64,000 nt of DNA from Massilia timonae CCUG 45783. GTDB taxonomy: Bacteria > Pseudomonadota > Gammaproteobacteria > Burkholderiales > Burkholderiaceae_D. The stretch lies in the NCBI RefSeq assembly GCF_000315425.1, contig NZ_JH992923.1, positions 703,540 to 767,539 on the forward strand, given 5' to 3'. Numbering within the stretch: position 1 is the first letter of the stretch; every line of letters begins with the position of its first letter. Below, one piece after another: positions 15,935-24,451 of the stretch. The notes beneath the pieces were generated by a model. That model searched no databases. It saw only the letters and a list, made by a program, of their open reading frames with translations, and was not told the origin of the DNA. The translations under genes and the position numbers were made by a program.

Positions 15935-18412
15935 TCAGCGCTTGCGCAGCATTCCCGCCAGCGCCTGTGCTTCCAGCGGTCGCGCGCACAGGTAGCCCTG
16001 GTAGGCCTGGCAGCCGTTCGCGAACAGGAAGTCGCGCTGGTCCTCGGTTTCCACGCCTTCGGCCAGCACCTTCAGGCCAAGGCTGGCCCCCAGGGCGATG
16101 ATGGTGCGCGCGATCACCGCGTCGTTCGGATTCGTGGTCAGGTCGAGCACGAAGGAACGGTCGATCTTGAGCATGTCGAGCGGCAGCCGCTTGAGGTAGG
16201 CCAGCGACGAATAGCCGGTGCCGAAATCGTCGATCGCAAAGGTCAGGCCGTGGGCCTTGAGGGCATTGATCTTGCCGATCGCGTCTTCGATGTCGTCCAG
16301 CAGCGAGCCTTCGGTGATCTCGAGCTTGAGCTTGCGCGGATCGGCGCCGCTCGGGCCGAGGCAGCCGAGCACCTGGGCCACGAAGGCCGGATGGTGCAGC
16401 TGGCGCGCGCTGACGTTGACGGAGATTTCCAGGTGCGCCGTTTCCGCCTGCCCGGCCCAGTCGGACAATTGGCGGCAGGCGCGTTCGAGCACCCAATGGC
16501 CGAGTGGAAGGGCCAGCCCGGTCTCTTCGGCGAGCGGGATGAATTCCACCGGCGAGACCGTGCCCCGCTTGGGGTGACGCCAGCGCACCAGGGCTTCGAC
16601 GCCAACGATGCGGCCGTCGCGCTCGACCTGCGGCTGGTAGTGCAGGAAGAACGCATGGTCGCGCAATCCCGCGCGCAGGTCGTTTTCGAGCGTCAGGCGC
16701 GCCGCGGCGGCGGCTTGCAGGGAAGGATCGAAGAAGCGGACGGTGCCGCGTCCGGCCGCCTTGGCACGGTACATCGCCAGGTCGGCGCGCCTGAGCAGGT
16801 CGCCGGCATCGACGGCGTCGTCAGAAAAAACGGTGATGCCGATGCTGGCGCCGAGCTGCAGCCAATAGCCGTCCAGCTGGACTGGCTGGTTCAGCAGGTA
16901 GTTGATGCGTTCGCCTTCATGCTTCGCCTGGGCGCACGCCTGCTCCTTGTCGGCGGGCAGATTTTCCAGCAGCACGCCGAACTCGTCGCCGCCGAAGCGG
17001 GCGGCGACGACGTCGCTGGGAAGGCCGGCGACCAGCCGTATCGCCATCTGCTGCAGCAAGCGGTCGCCGACGGCGTGGCCGAGCGTCTCGTTGAGCGTCT
17101 TGAAATTGTCGAGGTCGATCAACAGCAGCGCCTTGCGCCGCGCATCGCCCCCTGTGTCGCTGCGCGCGGCGGCCAAGGCAGCCTCCAGGCGCTCGGTCAG
17201 GAACGCGCGGTTGGGCAGTCGAGTGAGCGTATCGTGGAAGGCAAGGTAGCGGATGTGGAGGTCGGCCGCATGCCGTTCGGATACGTCGATCACGGCGCCC
17301 ACCACGCGCAAGGCCGTGCCGTCGCCGTCGCGCAGGATCTGCGCCCGGTCGTGCACGTGGGCCACGCTGCCGTCCTTGCGGATGAAGCGGTAATCGTCGC
17401 TCCAGTGGACGTCGCTGCCGCCATGGAGCGCATGGTCGAAGCGCGCGATCACGCGCTGGCGGTCGTCAGGATGGATGCGGTCCATCCACAGGGAGAGCGA
17501 AGCCTGGAATTCATCCGGCGCGTAGCCGAACAGCTCATGCAGGCTGGCGCCGAACCACAGGGTGTCGGTGCGCACGTCGAGATCCCAGATCGCGTCGCTG
17601 GTGACGCGGGCGACGATGCGCAGCCGTTCCTCGCTCTGGCGCAGCGCATCCTCGGTCAGCTTCTGCAGCGTGATGTCGCGCATATAGACTGCCAGCCCGG
17701 TCTCGGACGGATAGGCGCGCACTTCGCAATACAGCTGGAGCGCGGCGTGGAAGTCGTCGAAGGCGACCGTGCAGCGCTCGCGCATGGCGCGCCGCAGTTC
17801 TTCCCGCGCCGGCGGCGCGCCCAGTTCGGGAAACTCATCCCACAATACCTTGCCCAGCAACCCGGCGCGCGGCCGCCCGAACAGCTGCTCGGCTTCGCTG
17901 TTGAGGTAGGTGAAGCGCCATTCGCGGTCGACCGTGTAGAAGACATCGGTGATGCTCTCGAGCGTGGCGCACAGGCGCCGCGCCAGGCGCACGTTGGCCT
18001 GCTCGGCCGTGTGCCGTTCGGTCACGTCCTGCACCGAGCCGTAGTAGGCCGGTTCGCCGTCTCTTCCGTGCATCAGGTCGCCGCGCGCATGCACATGGCG
18101 CACCGCGCCGTCCGGCCATACCACGCGGTGTTCCATGTCGAGCGGCGTGCCGTACTGCAGGGCGTGCGCGATCTGGGCCTCGACGCTGTGCTGGTCGTCG
18201 GGATGCACGCGCGTGAACAGTGTCGCGAAGTCGGGATCGGGCGCGTCGGCGCAGATGCCGAACAGGGTGCGCATTTCATCCGAGACATACAGGCGCCGGT
18301 CCCGCACGCGCATCTCCCACAGGCCGACCTGGGCCACGCGCTGGAGAAAGTCGAACCGGTCTCCCAGCGTCGAACGTGGTGCCAGGGCGGGTCTGGTTGT
18401 CGGAGGAGGCAT
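15935..18412 (-). CDS. PAS-PAS-PAS-GGDEF-EAL cyclic-di-GMP signalling protein
   Basis: Cytoplasmic protein of 825 residues with about three PAS/PAC units (around 20-130, 150-265, 270-395), a GGDEF domain (~410-570; intact motif in ARFGGDEFGVLL) and an EAL domain (~585-825; EALVRW, DDFGTGYSSL and EGVET all present). Both catalytic signatures are intact, so diguanylate cyclase and c-di-GMP phosphodiesterase activity are both possible. The RxxD inhibitory site upstream of GGDEF is not present (LPSD instead). No membrane segment is evident; PAS domains presumably sense a soluble ligand or redox state. The ATG at 18412 gives a clean start of the first PAS domain; the frame stays open to 18646, but those residues are arginine-rich and do not look like protein. 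Confidence 0.87.
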   Translation of the reverse strand: MPPPTTRPALAPRSTLGDRFDFLQRVAQVGLWEMRVRDRRLYVSDEMRTLFGICADAPDPDFATLFTRVHPDDQHSVEAQIAHALQYGTPLDMEHRVVWPDGAVRHVHARGDLMHGRDGEPAYYGSVQDVTERHTAEQANVRLARRLCATLESITDVFYTVDREWRFTYLNSEAEQLFGRPRAGLLGKVLWDEFPELGAPPAREELRRAMRERCTVAFDDFHAALQLYCEVRAYPSETGLAVYMRDITLQKLTEDALRQSEERLRIVARVTSDAIWDLDVRTDTLWFGASLHELFGYAPDEFQASLSLWMDRIHPDDRQRVIARFDHALHGGSDVHWSDDYRFIRKDGSVAHVHDRAQILRDGDGTALRVVGAVIDVSERHAADLHIRYLAFHDTLTRLPNRAFLTERLEAALAAARSDTGGDARRKALLLIDLDNFKTLNETLGHAVGDRLLQQMAIRLVAGLPSDVVAARFGGDEFGVLLENLPADKEQACAQAKHEGERINYLLNQPVQLDGYWLQLGASIGITVFSDDAVDAGDLLRRADLAMYRAKAAGRGTVRFFDPSLQAAAAARLTLENDLRAGLRDHAFFLHYQPQVERDGRIVGVEALVRWRHPKRGTVSPVEFIPLAEETGLALPLGHWVLERACRQLSDWAGQAETAHLEISVNVSARQLHHPAFVAQVLGCLGPSGADPRKLKLEITEGSLLDDIEDAIGKINALKAHGLTFAIDDFGTGYSSLAYLKRLPLDMLKIDRSFVLDLTTNPNDAVIARTIIALGASLGLKVLAEGVETEDQRDFLFANGCQAYQGYLCARPLEAQALAGMLRKR

Positions 18413-19086
18413 GGCGCAGCAGTCCGGGGCGTTGCGAACGCGACTGCGGAAAGCCTGGCGATATCGAGGGCAAGATCGGGCGCGGCGTCGAAGGCGGCGC
18501 GTGCGCGTGCGGCAGTCGAAAAGACACCTCCTTGTATCATCCCCGGCCATGCCGTGCAAGCGACGCTCCGATTCCCGGGCGCCGGAACGGCGAGGCCCCG
18601 CGCGCACGGTCGCCAGTGCCGCGTGTTGTAAGATTTGCATGTACATTTGTACGAATCTTCATTGCTGGGTTACAATACGCTTTTCTGCCGCCAGTCATGG
18701 CCAGGCATTCATCAATGTTTCCCCCCAATCGATGCGGCGCCGGGCGCGCGTGCAGGCATGGGGCGCGTTGAGCAGCGTTCGAGATCGCTGTCTTGTCCGG
18801 ATCGACCCCATGCGCCAGGCAGGGCGCCCTGTGCGGCGTCGTCGCCGTGAAAGGCGACCCTGGTCCTGTATTCTCTGAACGATGACGTCATCGGCCTGGC
18901 CGTGTCACGCATCGGGGGTAATCGCAGGCCGCTTCGACCTCGGGAACTTACGTCGCGCGTCACATGTCGCCGATATCAAGCTCTGCTGCGCCGTCAATAG
19001 GCCGTAGGCCCGGGATTCCTCGTCCATTGCGCCACCGCCGGCCCGACGCCGGCCGTTGGGCGCCGATCATCACTCAGGAAATCTAC
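18413..19086. other. 674-base intergenic region with one good sigma-70 promoter
   Basis: Non-coding stretch between the divergent EAL and porin genes. The only clear structure is a plus-strand promoter-like pair TTGTAC (18647-18652) and TACAAT (18671-18676) with 18-base spacing, overlapping the inverted repeat GTACA-TT-TGTAC (18641-18652). If it serves the porin gene, the 5' leader would be about 400 bases, unusually long. No open frame in the leader looked like a real gene. Confidence 0.45.
18641..18676 (+). promoter_or_regulatory. Sigma-70 promoter overlapping an inverted repeat
   Basis: TTGTAC - 18 bases - TACAAT on the plus strand; the -35 element forms the right half of GTACATTTGTAC. 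An operator overlapping the -35 box would allow repression. The downstream coding gene is the porin at 19087. Confidence 0.4.
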
Positions 19087-20391
19087 GTGAACAAGTACTA
19101 CACCATTACCCCGCAAGACCTCGATTCGCCAATGGCGGCATTGGCCGCGCGCATGAAAACGACGACGGCGACCGGCCTGTGCGCCGCCCTGGCCGGCATC
19201 GCGGTGCTCGCGTCCGGCCATGCGCATGCCCAGGAGGGCGACGCGGAAATCGCGAGCGCACAGGAAACGGCGAAGTCGCCGCTGACGATCGGCGGCGCGA
19301 TCCGCTTCAATTACGGCCACAAGAGCTGGGACGACGAGCGCCGCAGCGGTTTTGTCGGCCTCGACACGGCGCGCCTGGACGTCAACTACGATGACGGCCG
19401 GATGATCGGCTCGGCCCAGTACCGCTACAACCGCTACCCCAAGGGGCAGGGCGACTACTGGCAGCATTTCCTGCGCCATGCCTGGGGCGGCGTGCGCTTC
19501 GACGACAAGAGCGAACTGCACGTCGGCCTGGACAGCAATCCCTTCGGCCTCCTGCCGTTCGCCTCGAACAACTTCTACGAGTCGATCGCCTTCTACGCCG
19601 GTTTCGAAGACAAGTACGACCTCGGCGTGAAGTACATCAGCCGTCCCGGTCCGGTCGAATGGCAGCTGGCCTTCTTCCCGCGCGATGGCGGATCCTACGG
19701 CGGCGGCAGCAATACGGCCGGCGCCTCGAACCGGTATTCCTACAATATCGTCAAGGATGACGACGAGCAGGGCTACGGCACCGGCCAGACCGACAGCGAG
19801 CGCAACACCCTGGTCGGACGCGTGGTATGGAACCTGGGGACGGAGCGCCGCCACGAGTTCGGCTTTTCCGGCCTGACCGGCGAGATCGACAATGGCCGCG
19901 GAACCGACACCCACCGGTACGCCGGGGCGGTCCACTATCGCGGCAACTATGGTCGCGTCAACGTGATGCTGCAATCGATGCGCTACCGCTACCGCACCGC
20001 GCACGGCCCCGAACAGACCTATGGCGGACTGGACCCGAACAGCTTCGTCCTGGTCGGCGGCTTCGGTTATCCATTCCCCGTCGCCTCCGCGGGCGACATC
20101 CATATCGCCAACGTCAGCTACGACATCCCCGGCAGGATCGGCCCGTTCAGCCAGTTCAAGGTTTACAACGACTACAGCGTGCTGAAAAAGCGCAGCGGCG
20201 CCTACCGCGACTCGGTGCAGAACGTGACCGGGATGAGCTTCGCGGCCGGGAAGTGGTCGTTCTATGCCGACCTGATGATCGGCAAGCACCACCCCTATAT
20301 CTCGCCCGATCTCGGCGGCCTCGCCGCGACCTCGTCCGAACATCAGGGGTTCACGCGCCGGATCAATCTTCAGGCCGGCTATTACTTCTGA
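19087..20391 (+). CDS. Outer-membrane beta-barrel porin-like protein
   Basis: 434-residue predicted outer-membrane barrel. The GTG at 19087 is preferred because AGGAA precedes it by six bases; this gives an unusually long n-region (NKYYTITPQDLDSPMAALAAR) before the hydrophobic signal core TGLCAALAGIAVLASGHAHA. An ATG at 19153 directly before that core is the alternative. The mature protein starts with LTIGGAIRFNYGHKSW and is dominated by alternating aromatic/polar strands, ending INLQAGYYF with terminal Phe, as expected for BAM-assembled porins. It resembles short carbohydrate or phosphate-selective porin-like proteins of proteobacteria, but the substrate is unknown. Confidence 0.72.
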   Translation: MNKYYTITPQDLDSPMAALAARMKTTTATGLCAALAGIAVLASGHAHAQEGDAEIASAQETAKSPLTIGGAIRFNYGHKSWDDERRSGFVGLDTARLDVNYDDGRMIGSAQYRYNRYPKGQGDYWQHFLRHAWGGVRFDDKSELHVGLDSNPFGLLPFASNNFYESIAFYAGFEDKYDLGVKYISRPGPVEWQLAFFPRDGGSYGGGSNTAGASNRYSYNIVKDDDEQGYGTGQTDSERNTLVGRVVWNLGTERRHEFGFSGLTGEIDNGRGTDTHRYAGAVHYRGNYGRVNVMLQSMRYRYRTAHGPEQTYGGLDPNSFVLVGGFGYPFPVASAGDIHIANVSYDIPGRIGPFSQFKVYNDYSVLKKRSGAYRDSVQNVTGMSFAAGKWSFYADLMIGKHHPYISPDLGGLAATSSEHQGFTRRINLQAGYYF

Positions 20392-20451
20392 CGCTGTCGG
20401 TCGGGGTCGTCCTCGCCGCAACCCGCGGTGCATCCAGTCGTTGTAACCATT

Positions 20452-20482
20452 AATGCAAATGAGTATAATTCTCATTTGCATT
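20452..20482. promoter_or_regulatory. Fur box within a perfect 12-bp-arm inverted repeat
   Basis: AATGCAAATGAG and CTCATTTGCATT form perfect 12-base arms around a 7-base centre. The inner part (AATGAG...CTCATT) matches the Fur consensus, and the inner TATAAT could itself be a -10 box, so Fur binding would directly occlude the promoter. It lies 24 bases before the siderophore-receptor ATG. Confidence 0.75.
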
Positions 20483-20505
20483 GACATCACTGACTGGACC
20501 CGCTC

Positions 20506-22698
20506 ATGACCAAGCTTCGCCGCTCGCCCTCCATCCGTACCACCCGCCAATCACCCCTGTCGCTGCTGGTCGGCCGCGCATGGAGCACCGTGTTCGTCGC
20601 CGCGCCCGTCGCCCTGCTGGCCGGCGCCGCGCACGCCCAGGAAAGCGGGGCGCCGCAGATCGAGCAGGTGCTGGTGACCGGCGCCCGCACGCTCGACGAG
20701 GCGCCCTACATGAACGGCGGGGTGGCGCGTCGCGGCGGCCTCGGCGTGCTGGGCGCGGGCGACATCATGGACTCGCCGTTCAGCACCACCAACTACACCT
20801 CGCAGCTGCTGGAAGACCAGCAGGCGCGCACGCTGGCCGACGCGGTCGTCAACGAAGCCTCGGTGCGCGTGCAGACCTCGACCTCGGGTTTCAGCGATGA
20901 CTTCCAGATCCGCGGTTTCAATGTGGGCAGCGGCGACGTCGGCGTGAACGGCCTGTACGGGCTCAGTTCCGGCAACCGCATGCCGGCCGCGATGATGGAA
21001 CGCGTCGAAGTGCTGAAAGGCCCGGGCACGCTCATGTATGGCATCAGCCCTGGCGGCAGCATCGGCGGCAACATCAATATCGTCACCAAGCGCGCGGGCG
21101 ACGAGCCGCTGACCCGCGTCACCGGCACTTTCGAGAGCAAGTCGATCTTCGGCGCCCACGTGGACGTCGGCCGCCGCTTCGGCGACGCCGGCGAATGGGG
21201 CGTGCGCTTCAATGGCGTCTACCGCAAGGGCGACAACACGCTCGACGCCAGCCAGACCGAATTCGGCCTGGCCGCGCTGGCGCTCGACTACCGTTCCTCG
21301 ACGCTGCGCTGGGTGGTCGACGCCTATGCCCAGCGCGAGGACACCGACGGCTTTCGCGGCCAGTCCAGCTTCCGGCCCAACGTGACGCGCATTCCGGCCG
21401 CGCCGTCGGGCCGGCGCGCGATGTATCCGGGCGTCGAACTCACGATGCGCGATTCGACCGTCTCGTCGCGGATCGAATACGACCTCGCCCCGAACCTGAT
21501 GCTGTACGCCGCCGCCGGCTACCACTACGGCGCCAGCGAGCAGGACTTTCCATCCGCGCGCGGCCAGGATGCGATCGACATGGCGGGCAATCTGCGCATC
21601 AGCAACGCCTGGTACGATGCCGCCACCCGCAACAAGACCGCCGAGGTGGGCGCCCGCGCCACCGTCGAAGGGCTGGGCGTGAAGCACCTGTTCACCGTCT
21701 CGGCCTCGCGCCTGGAGCAGGAAACCGGCAGCTTCTACTTGTCGGCGCCGGCCGCCACGGCGGTGAATTCGAACATCTATCATCCGGTTGCGCTGCCGGT
21801 CATGAGCGGCGAACGCCAGTCGCCCACCAAGACCTCGGGCACCGAGCTGTCCAGCGTCGCGCTCACCGATACCTTGTCCTTCCTCGACGACCGCCTGCTC
21901 GTGACCGGCGGCGTGCGCAAGCAGAAGGTGGTCGCCAGGAACTTCACGCCGGCCGGCGTCGGCACCACCTCGTACGACGAGAGCGCGACCTCGCCGCTGG
22001 TCGGCATCGTCGTCAAGCCCATGGCCAACGTGTCGGTGTACGGCAACTTCACCTCGGGGCTGACCCGCGGCAGCACGGCGCCGCTCGGCACGGCGAACGT
22101 GGGCGAGGTGTTCGCTCCGTATAAATCGAAGCAGTACGAGGCCGGCGTGAAGCTCGAGCAGGGCAAGCTCCTGAGCGGCATCTCCGTGTTCCAGATCGAT
22201 CGTCCGAACGCCGTCACCGATCCGGTCACCACGATCTACAGCATGGACGGCAACCAGCGTAACCGCGGCCTGGAACTGTCGGTCATGGGCGAGGTCGTGC
22301 GCAACCTGCGCCTGATGGCCAGCGCGACCTTCTATGACGCCGAACTGCAGAAAACCGCGGGCGGCGTGAACGAGGGCAACGACGCCAACGGCGTGCCGAA
22401 GCGCGCCCTGAGTGCCGGCCTCGACTGGGATCTGGACGCGGTGCCAGGCCTGAGCTTCAACGCGCGCGCCATCCATACCTCGGACATCCCGTTCAATGCC
22501 GCCAACACGCTGCACCTGCCGTCGTGGACCCGGCTCGATATCGGCGCCCGCTACCGCACCAGCGTGATGGGCCGGCCGGTCATCCTGCGCGCCAGCGTCG
22601 AGAACGTCGCCGACAAGGCGTATTGGCTGGCCAACGGCACCTTCGCCACTGCGGCCGCGGCGCGCACGGCGCTGGTGTCGGCGCAGTTCGATTTCTAG
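20506..22698 (+). CDS. TonB-dependent ferric siderophore receptor
   Basis: Outer-membrane siderophore receptor, 730 residues (TIGR01783-like). Signal peptide near residues 25-47 (STVFVAAPVALLAGAAHAQ). Plug domain with EQVLVTGARTLDE, LADAVVNEASVRVQTS, FQIRGFNV and the plug/barrel hallmark MERVEVLKGPGTLMYGISPGGSIGGNINIVTKRA; barrel ending LVSAQFDF. The Fur palindrome immediately upstream indicates iron-starvation induction. The ligand cannot be predicted; no siderophore biosynthesis genes are in the window. Confidence 0.9.
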   Translation: MTKLRRSPSIRTTRQSPLSLLVGRAWSTVFVAAPVALLAGAAHAQESGAPQIEQVLVTGARTLDEAPYMNGGVARRGGLGVLGAGDIMDSPFSTTNYTSQLLEDQQARTLADAVVNEASVRVQTSTSGFSDDFQIRGFNVGSGDVGVNGLYGLSSGNRMPAAMMERVEVLKGPGTLMYGISPGGSIGGNINIVTKRAGDEPLTRVTGTFESKSIFGAHVDVGRRFGDAGEWGVRFNGVYRKGDNTLDASQTEFGLAALALDYRSSTLRWVVDAYAQREDTDGFRGQSSFRPNVTRIPAAPSGRRAMYPGVELTMRDSTVSSRIEYDLAPNLMLYAAAGYHYGASEQDFPSARGQDAIDMAGNLRISNAWYDAATRNKTAEVGARATVEGLGVKHLFTVSASRLEQETGSFYLSAPAATAVNSNIYHPVALPVMSGERQSPTKTSGTELSSVALTDTLSFLDDRLLVTGGVRKQKVVARNFTPAGVGTTSYDESATSPLVGIVVKPMANVSVYGNFTSGLTRGSTAPLGTANVGEVFAPYKSKQYEAGVKLEQGKLLSGISVFQIDRPNAVTDPVTTIYSMDGNQRNRGLELSVMGEVVRNLRLMASATFYDAELQKTAGGVNEGNDANGVPKRALSAGLDWDLDAVPGLSFNARAIHTSDIPFNAANTLHLPSWTRLDIGARYRTSVMGRPVILRASVENVADKAYWLANGTFATAAAARTALVSAQFDF

Positions 22699-22711
22699 GC
22701 GCGTCAGCGGG

Positions 22712-24451
22712 TCAGCGCCGCTGGCGCTCCCCGCGGCGGCCGTCGTCGCTGAAATTGCGCTTGCGCAGCGCGGTGACGAAGGCGTCGTTGATGGCGCCGA
22801 GCGAAGAAGGCTTGCGCACGAACTGCACCTTCAGGTCCTGCAGCCGTTCGGGCGACAGCATGTAGCCGCTGGTGAGCACCACCGGCAGCGCCGGATGGCG
22901 CTCGGCCAGCCAGCGCGCCAGCTCGATGCCGTCCATCTCTCCCGGCATCATCACGTCCGAGAACACCAGGTCGACCTCCGCCAGGTCGCAAGCGATCGCG
23001 GCAGCGGCGCCCGTGACCAGGCGCACTTCGACGCCCAGCGACTGCAGCAGCGCGCCGGTCGCGTCGGCCACGTCGGGGTCATCCTCGACGTACAGCACGC
23101 GCAGGCCGCTCAGGCCGTCGGCGCGCAGGGCGGATGGATCGATGCCGGGGGGCGCGGCCTGCTCCTCGCTGCGCGGCAGCAGGATGCCGATCGTGGTGCC
23201 GACCGGATCGCGCCGGATGAAGGCCAGGCCCTGGCTCTGGATGGCGAAGCCGTAGACCTGCGACAGTCCGAGCCCGGTGCCCTTGCCCATCGGCTTGGTG
23301 GTGAAGAAGGGCTCGAAGGCCTGGCGCGCCGTCTCCTCGCTCATGCCGTGGCCGTCGTCGCTGACGAGCAGGCCGACGAAGTCGCCGGCCAGGTGGCCGC
23401 CTTCCGGCAGCGCGGGGTCGGGCAGGGTCCAGTTGCGCGCCGCCAGCGTCAGCACGCCGCCGTCCGGCATGGCGTCGCGCGCATTGCCGGCGACGTTCAG
23501 CACCGCCGCGTCGAGTTGGGCCGGATCGACCACCACGCGCCACAGGCCGGGCGCGACGTCGCTGCGCAGCTCGATGCCAGGGCCCAGCGTGCGCAGGATC
23601 ATGTCCGAGGTCGCGCGCAGCTGCGCGCGCAGGTCGACCGCGACGCTGGCCAGCGGCTGGCGGCGGGCATAGGCCAGCAGCTGCTGGGTCAGCGACGAGC
23701 CGTGGCCGGCGGCGCGCCGGATGCCGTCCAGCGCGCGCGTCACGCGCGCGTCAAGGCTGTTCGCCAGCAGCATGCGCAGCAGGGTCTCACTGCCGGCCAC
23801 CACCTGCAGGATGTTGTTGAAGTCATGGGCGATGCCGCCCGTGAGCTTGCCGAGCGATTCCAGCCGGCGCGCCTCGGCCAGCGCCTGTTCGACCCGGCGC
23901 CGCTCGAGCACCTCGCGCTCTAGCGAAGCGGTGCGCCGCGCCACCGTCGCCTCGAGTTCGCCGGCATGGCCGGCCAGCTGCGCCAGCTGGTCGCGCACGG
24001 CGAACTGCAGGCGCCGCGTGCGCAGCGCCGAACGCAGCGCCATCGCCAGCGCCAGGCGCGCGGTAGGACGGATGAGCAAGGTCACGTTGCCGAGTTCGCC
24101 GAGGCGCCGGAAGCGGCCGTCGTCGACCTCGCGGCTGTCGGCGTCGGCCAGCACCAGGATCGGCAGGTCGGACCACGCCGGCTGGCGGCGCAGCCGGTCC
24201 GCGAGGTCCTGCAGCGCGCAGCGCGCCAGGCCTTCTTCGGTGATGACGACGGCGAGCGCGCCGTCGCCCAGCGCGGCGTAGAATTCAAGAGCGTCGGCGC
24301 AGGTCCTGGCCGCCACGCCCTCGTGCTCGACGATCGCGCGCAGGGCGGCGGCGTCGCCCGCCAGCGGGGCGAACACCACGACCGCTTGTGTCGCCTCAGG
24401 CGCCAAGGGCCGCCACCCCGATGTCGTCGTCCTTGCTCTGCACCCGATCAC
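22712..24451 (-). CDS. Histidine kinase-receiver hybrid downstream of the KaiC-like gene
   Basis: Soluble hybrid kinase of up to 579 residues. The first ~130 residues look like a degenerate receiver (no conserved phospho-Asp), followed by a coiled coil (~150-200), HisKA with H209 in GGIAHDFNNILQ, an HATPase (NARDAMPDGG, DDGHGMS, GTGLGLSQVYGF) and a C-terminal receiver with D499 in DLVFSDVMMPGEMDG. No membrane segment. It overlaps the 3' end of the KaiC-like gene: the GTG at 24451 overlaps by 56 bases and a TTG at 24406 by 11; neither has a strong Shine-Dalgarno, so the start is uncertain. Overlap implies translation coupled to the KaiC-like protein, which is the likely input partner. Confidence 0.85.
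   Translation of the reverse strand: MIGCRARTTTSGWRPLAPEATQAVVVFAPLAGDAAALRAIVEHEGVAARTCADALEFYAALGDGALAVVITEEGLARCALQDLADRLRRQPAWSDLPILVLADADSREVDDGRFRRLGELGNVTLLIRPTARLALAMALRSALRTRRLQFAVRDQLAQLAGHAGELEATVARRTASLEREVLERRRVEQALAEARRLESLGKLTGGIAHDFNNILQVVAGSETLLRMLLANSLDARVTRALDGIRRAAGHGSSLTQQLLAYARRQPLASVAVDLRAQLRATSDMILRTLGPGIELRSDVAPGLWRVVVDPAQLDAAVLNVAGNARDAMPDGGVLTLAARNWTLPDPALPEGGHLAGDFVGLLVSDDGHGMSEETARQAFEPFFTTKPMGKGTGLGLSQVYGFAIQSQGLAFIRRDPVGTTIGILLPRSEEQAAPPGIDPSALRADGLSGLRVLYVEDDPDVADATGALLQSLGVEVRLVTGAAAAIACDLAEVDLVFSDVMMPGEMDGIELARWLAERHPALPVVLTSGYMLSPERLQDLKVQFVRKPSSLGAINDAFVTALRKRNFSDDGRRGERQRR

Noticed and set aside
18413..18646. N-terminal extension of the PAS-GGDEF-EAL protein
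   Set aside because: The open frame continues, but the residues are Arg/Cys-rich and unstructured; the PAS domain starts cleanly after the ATG at 18412.
18897..18910. TGGCCGTGTCACGC as a sigma-54 promoter for the porin gene
   Set aside because: The GG and GC doublets are one base too close and the -12 element lacks TTGC.
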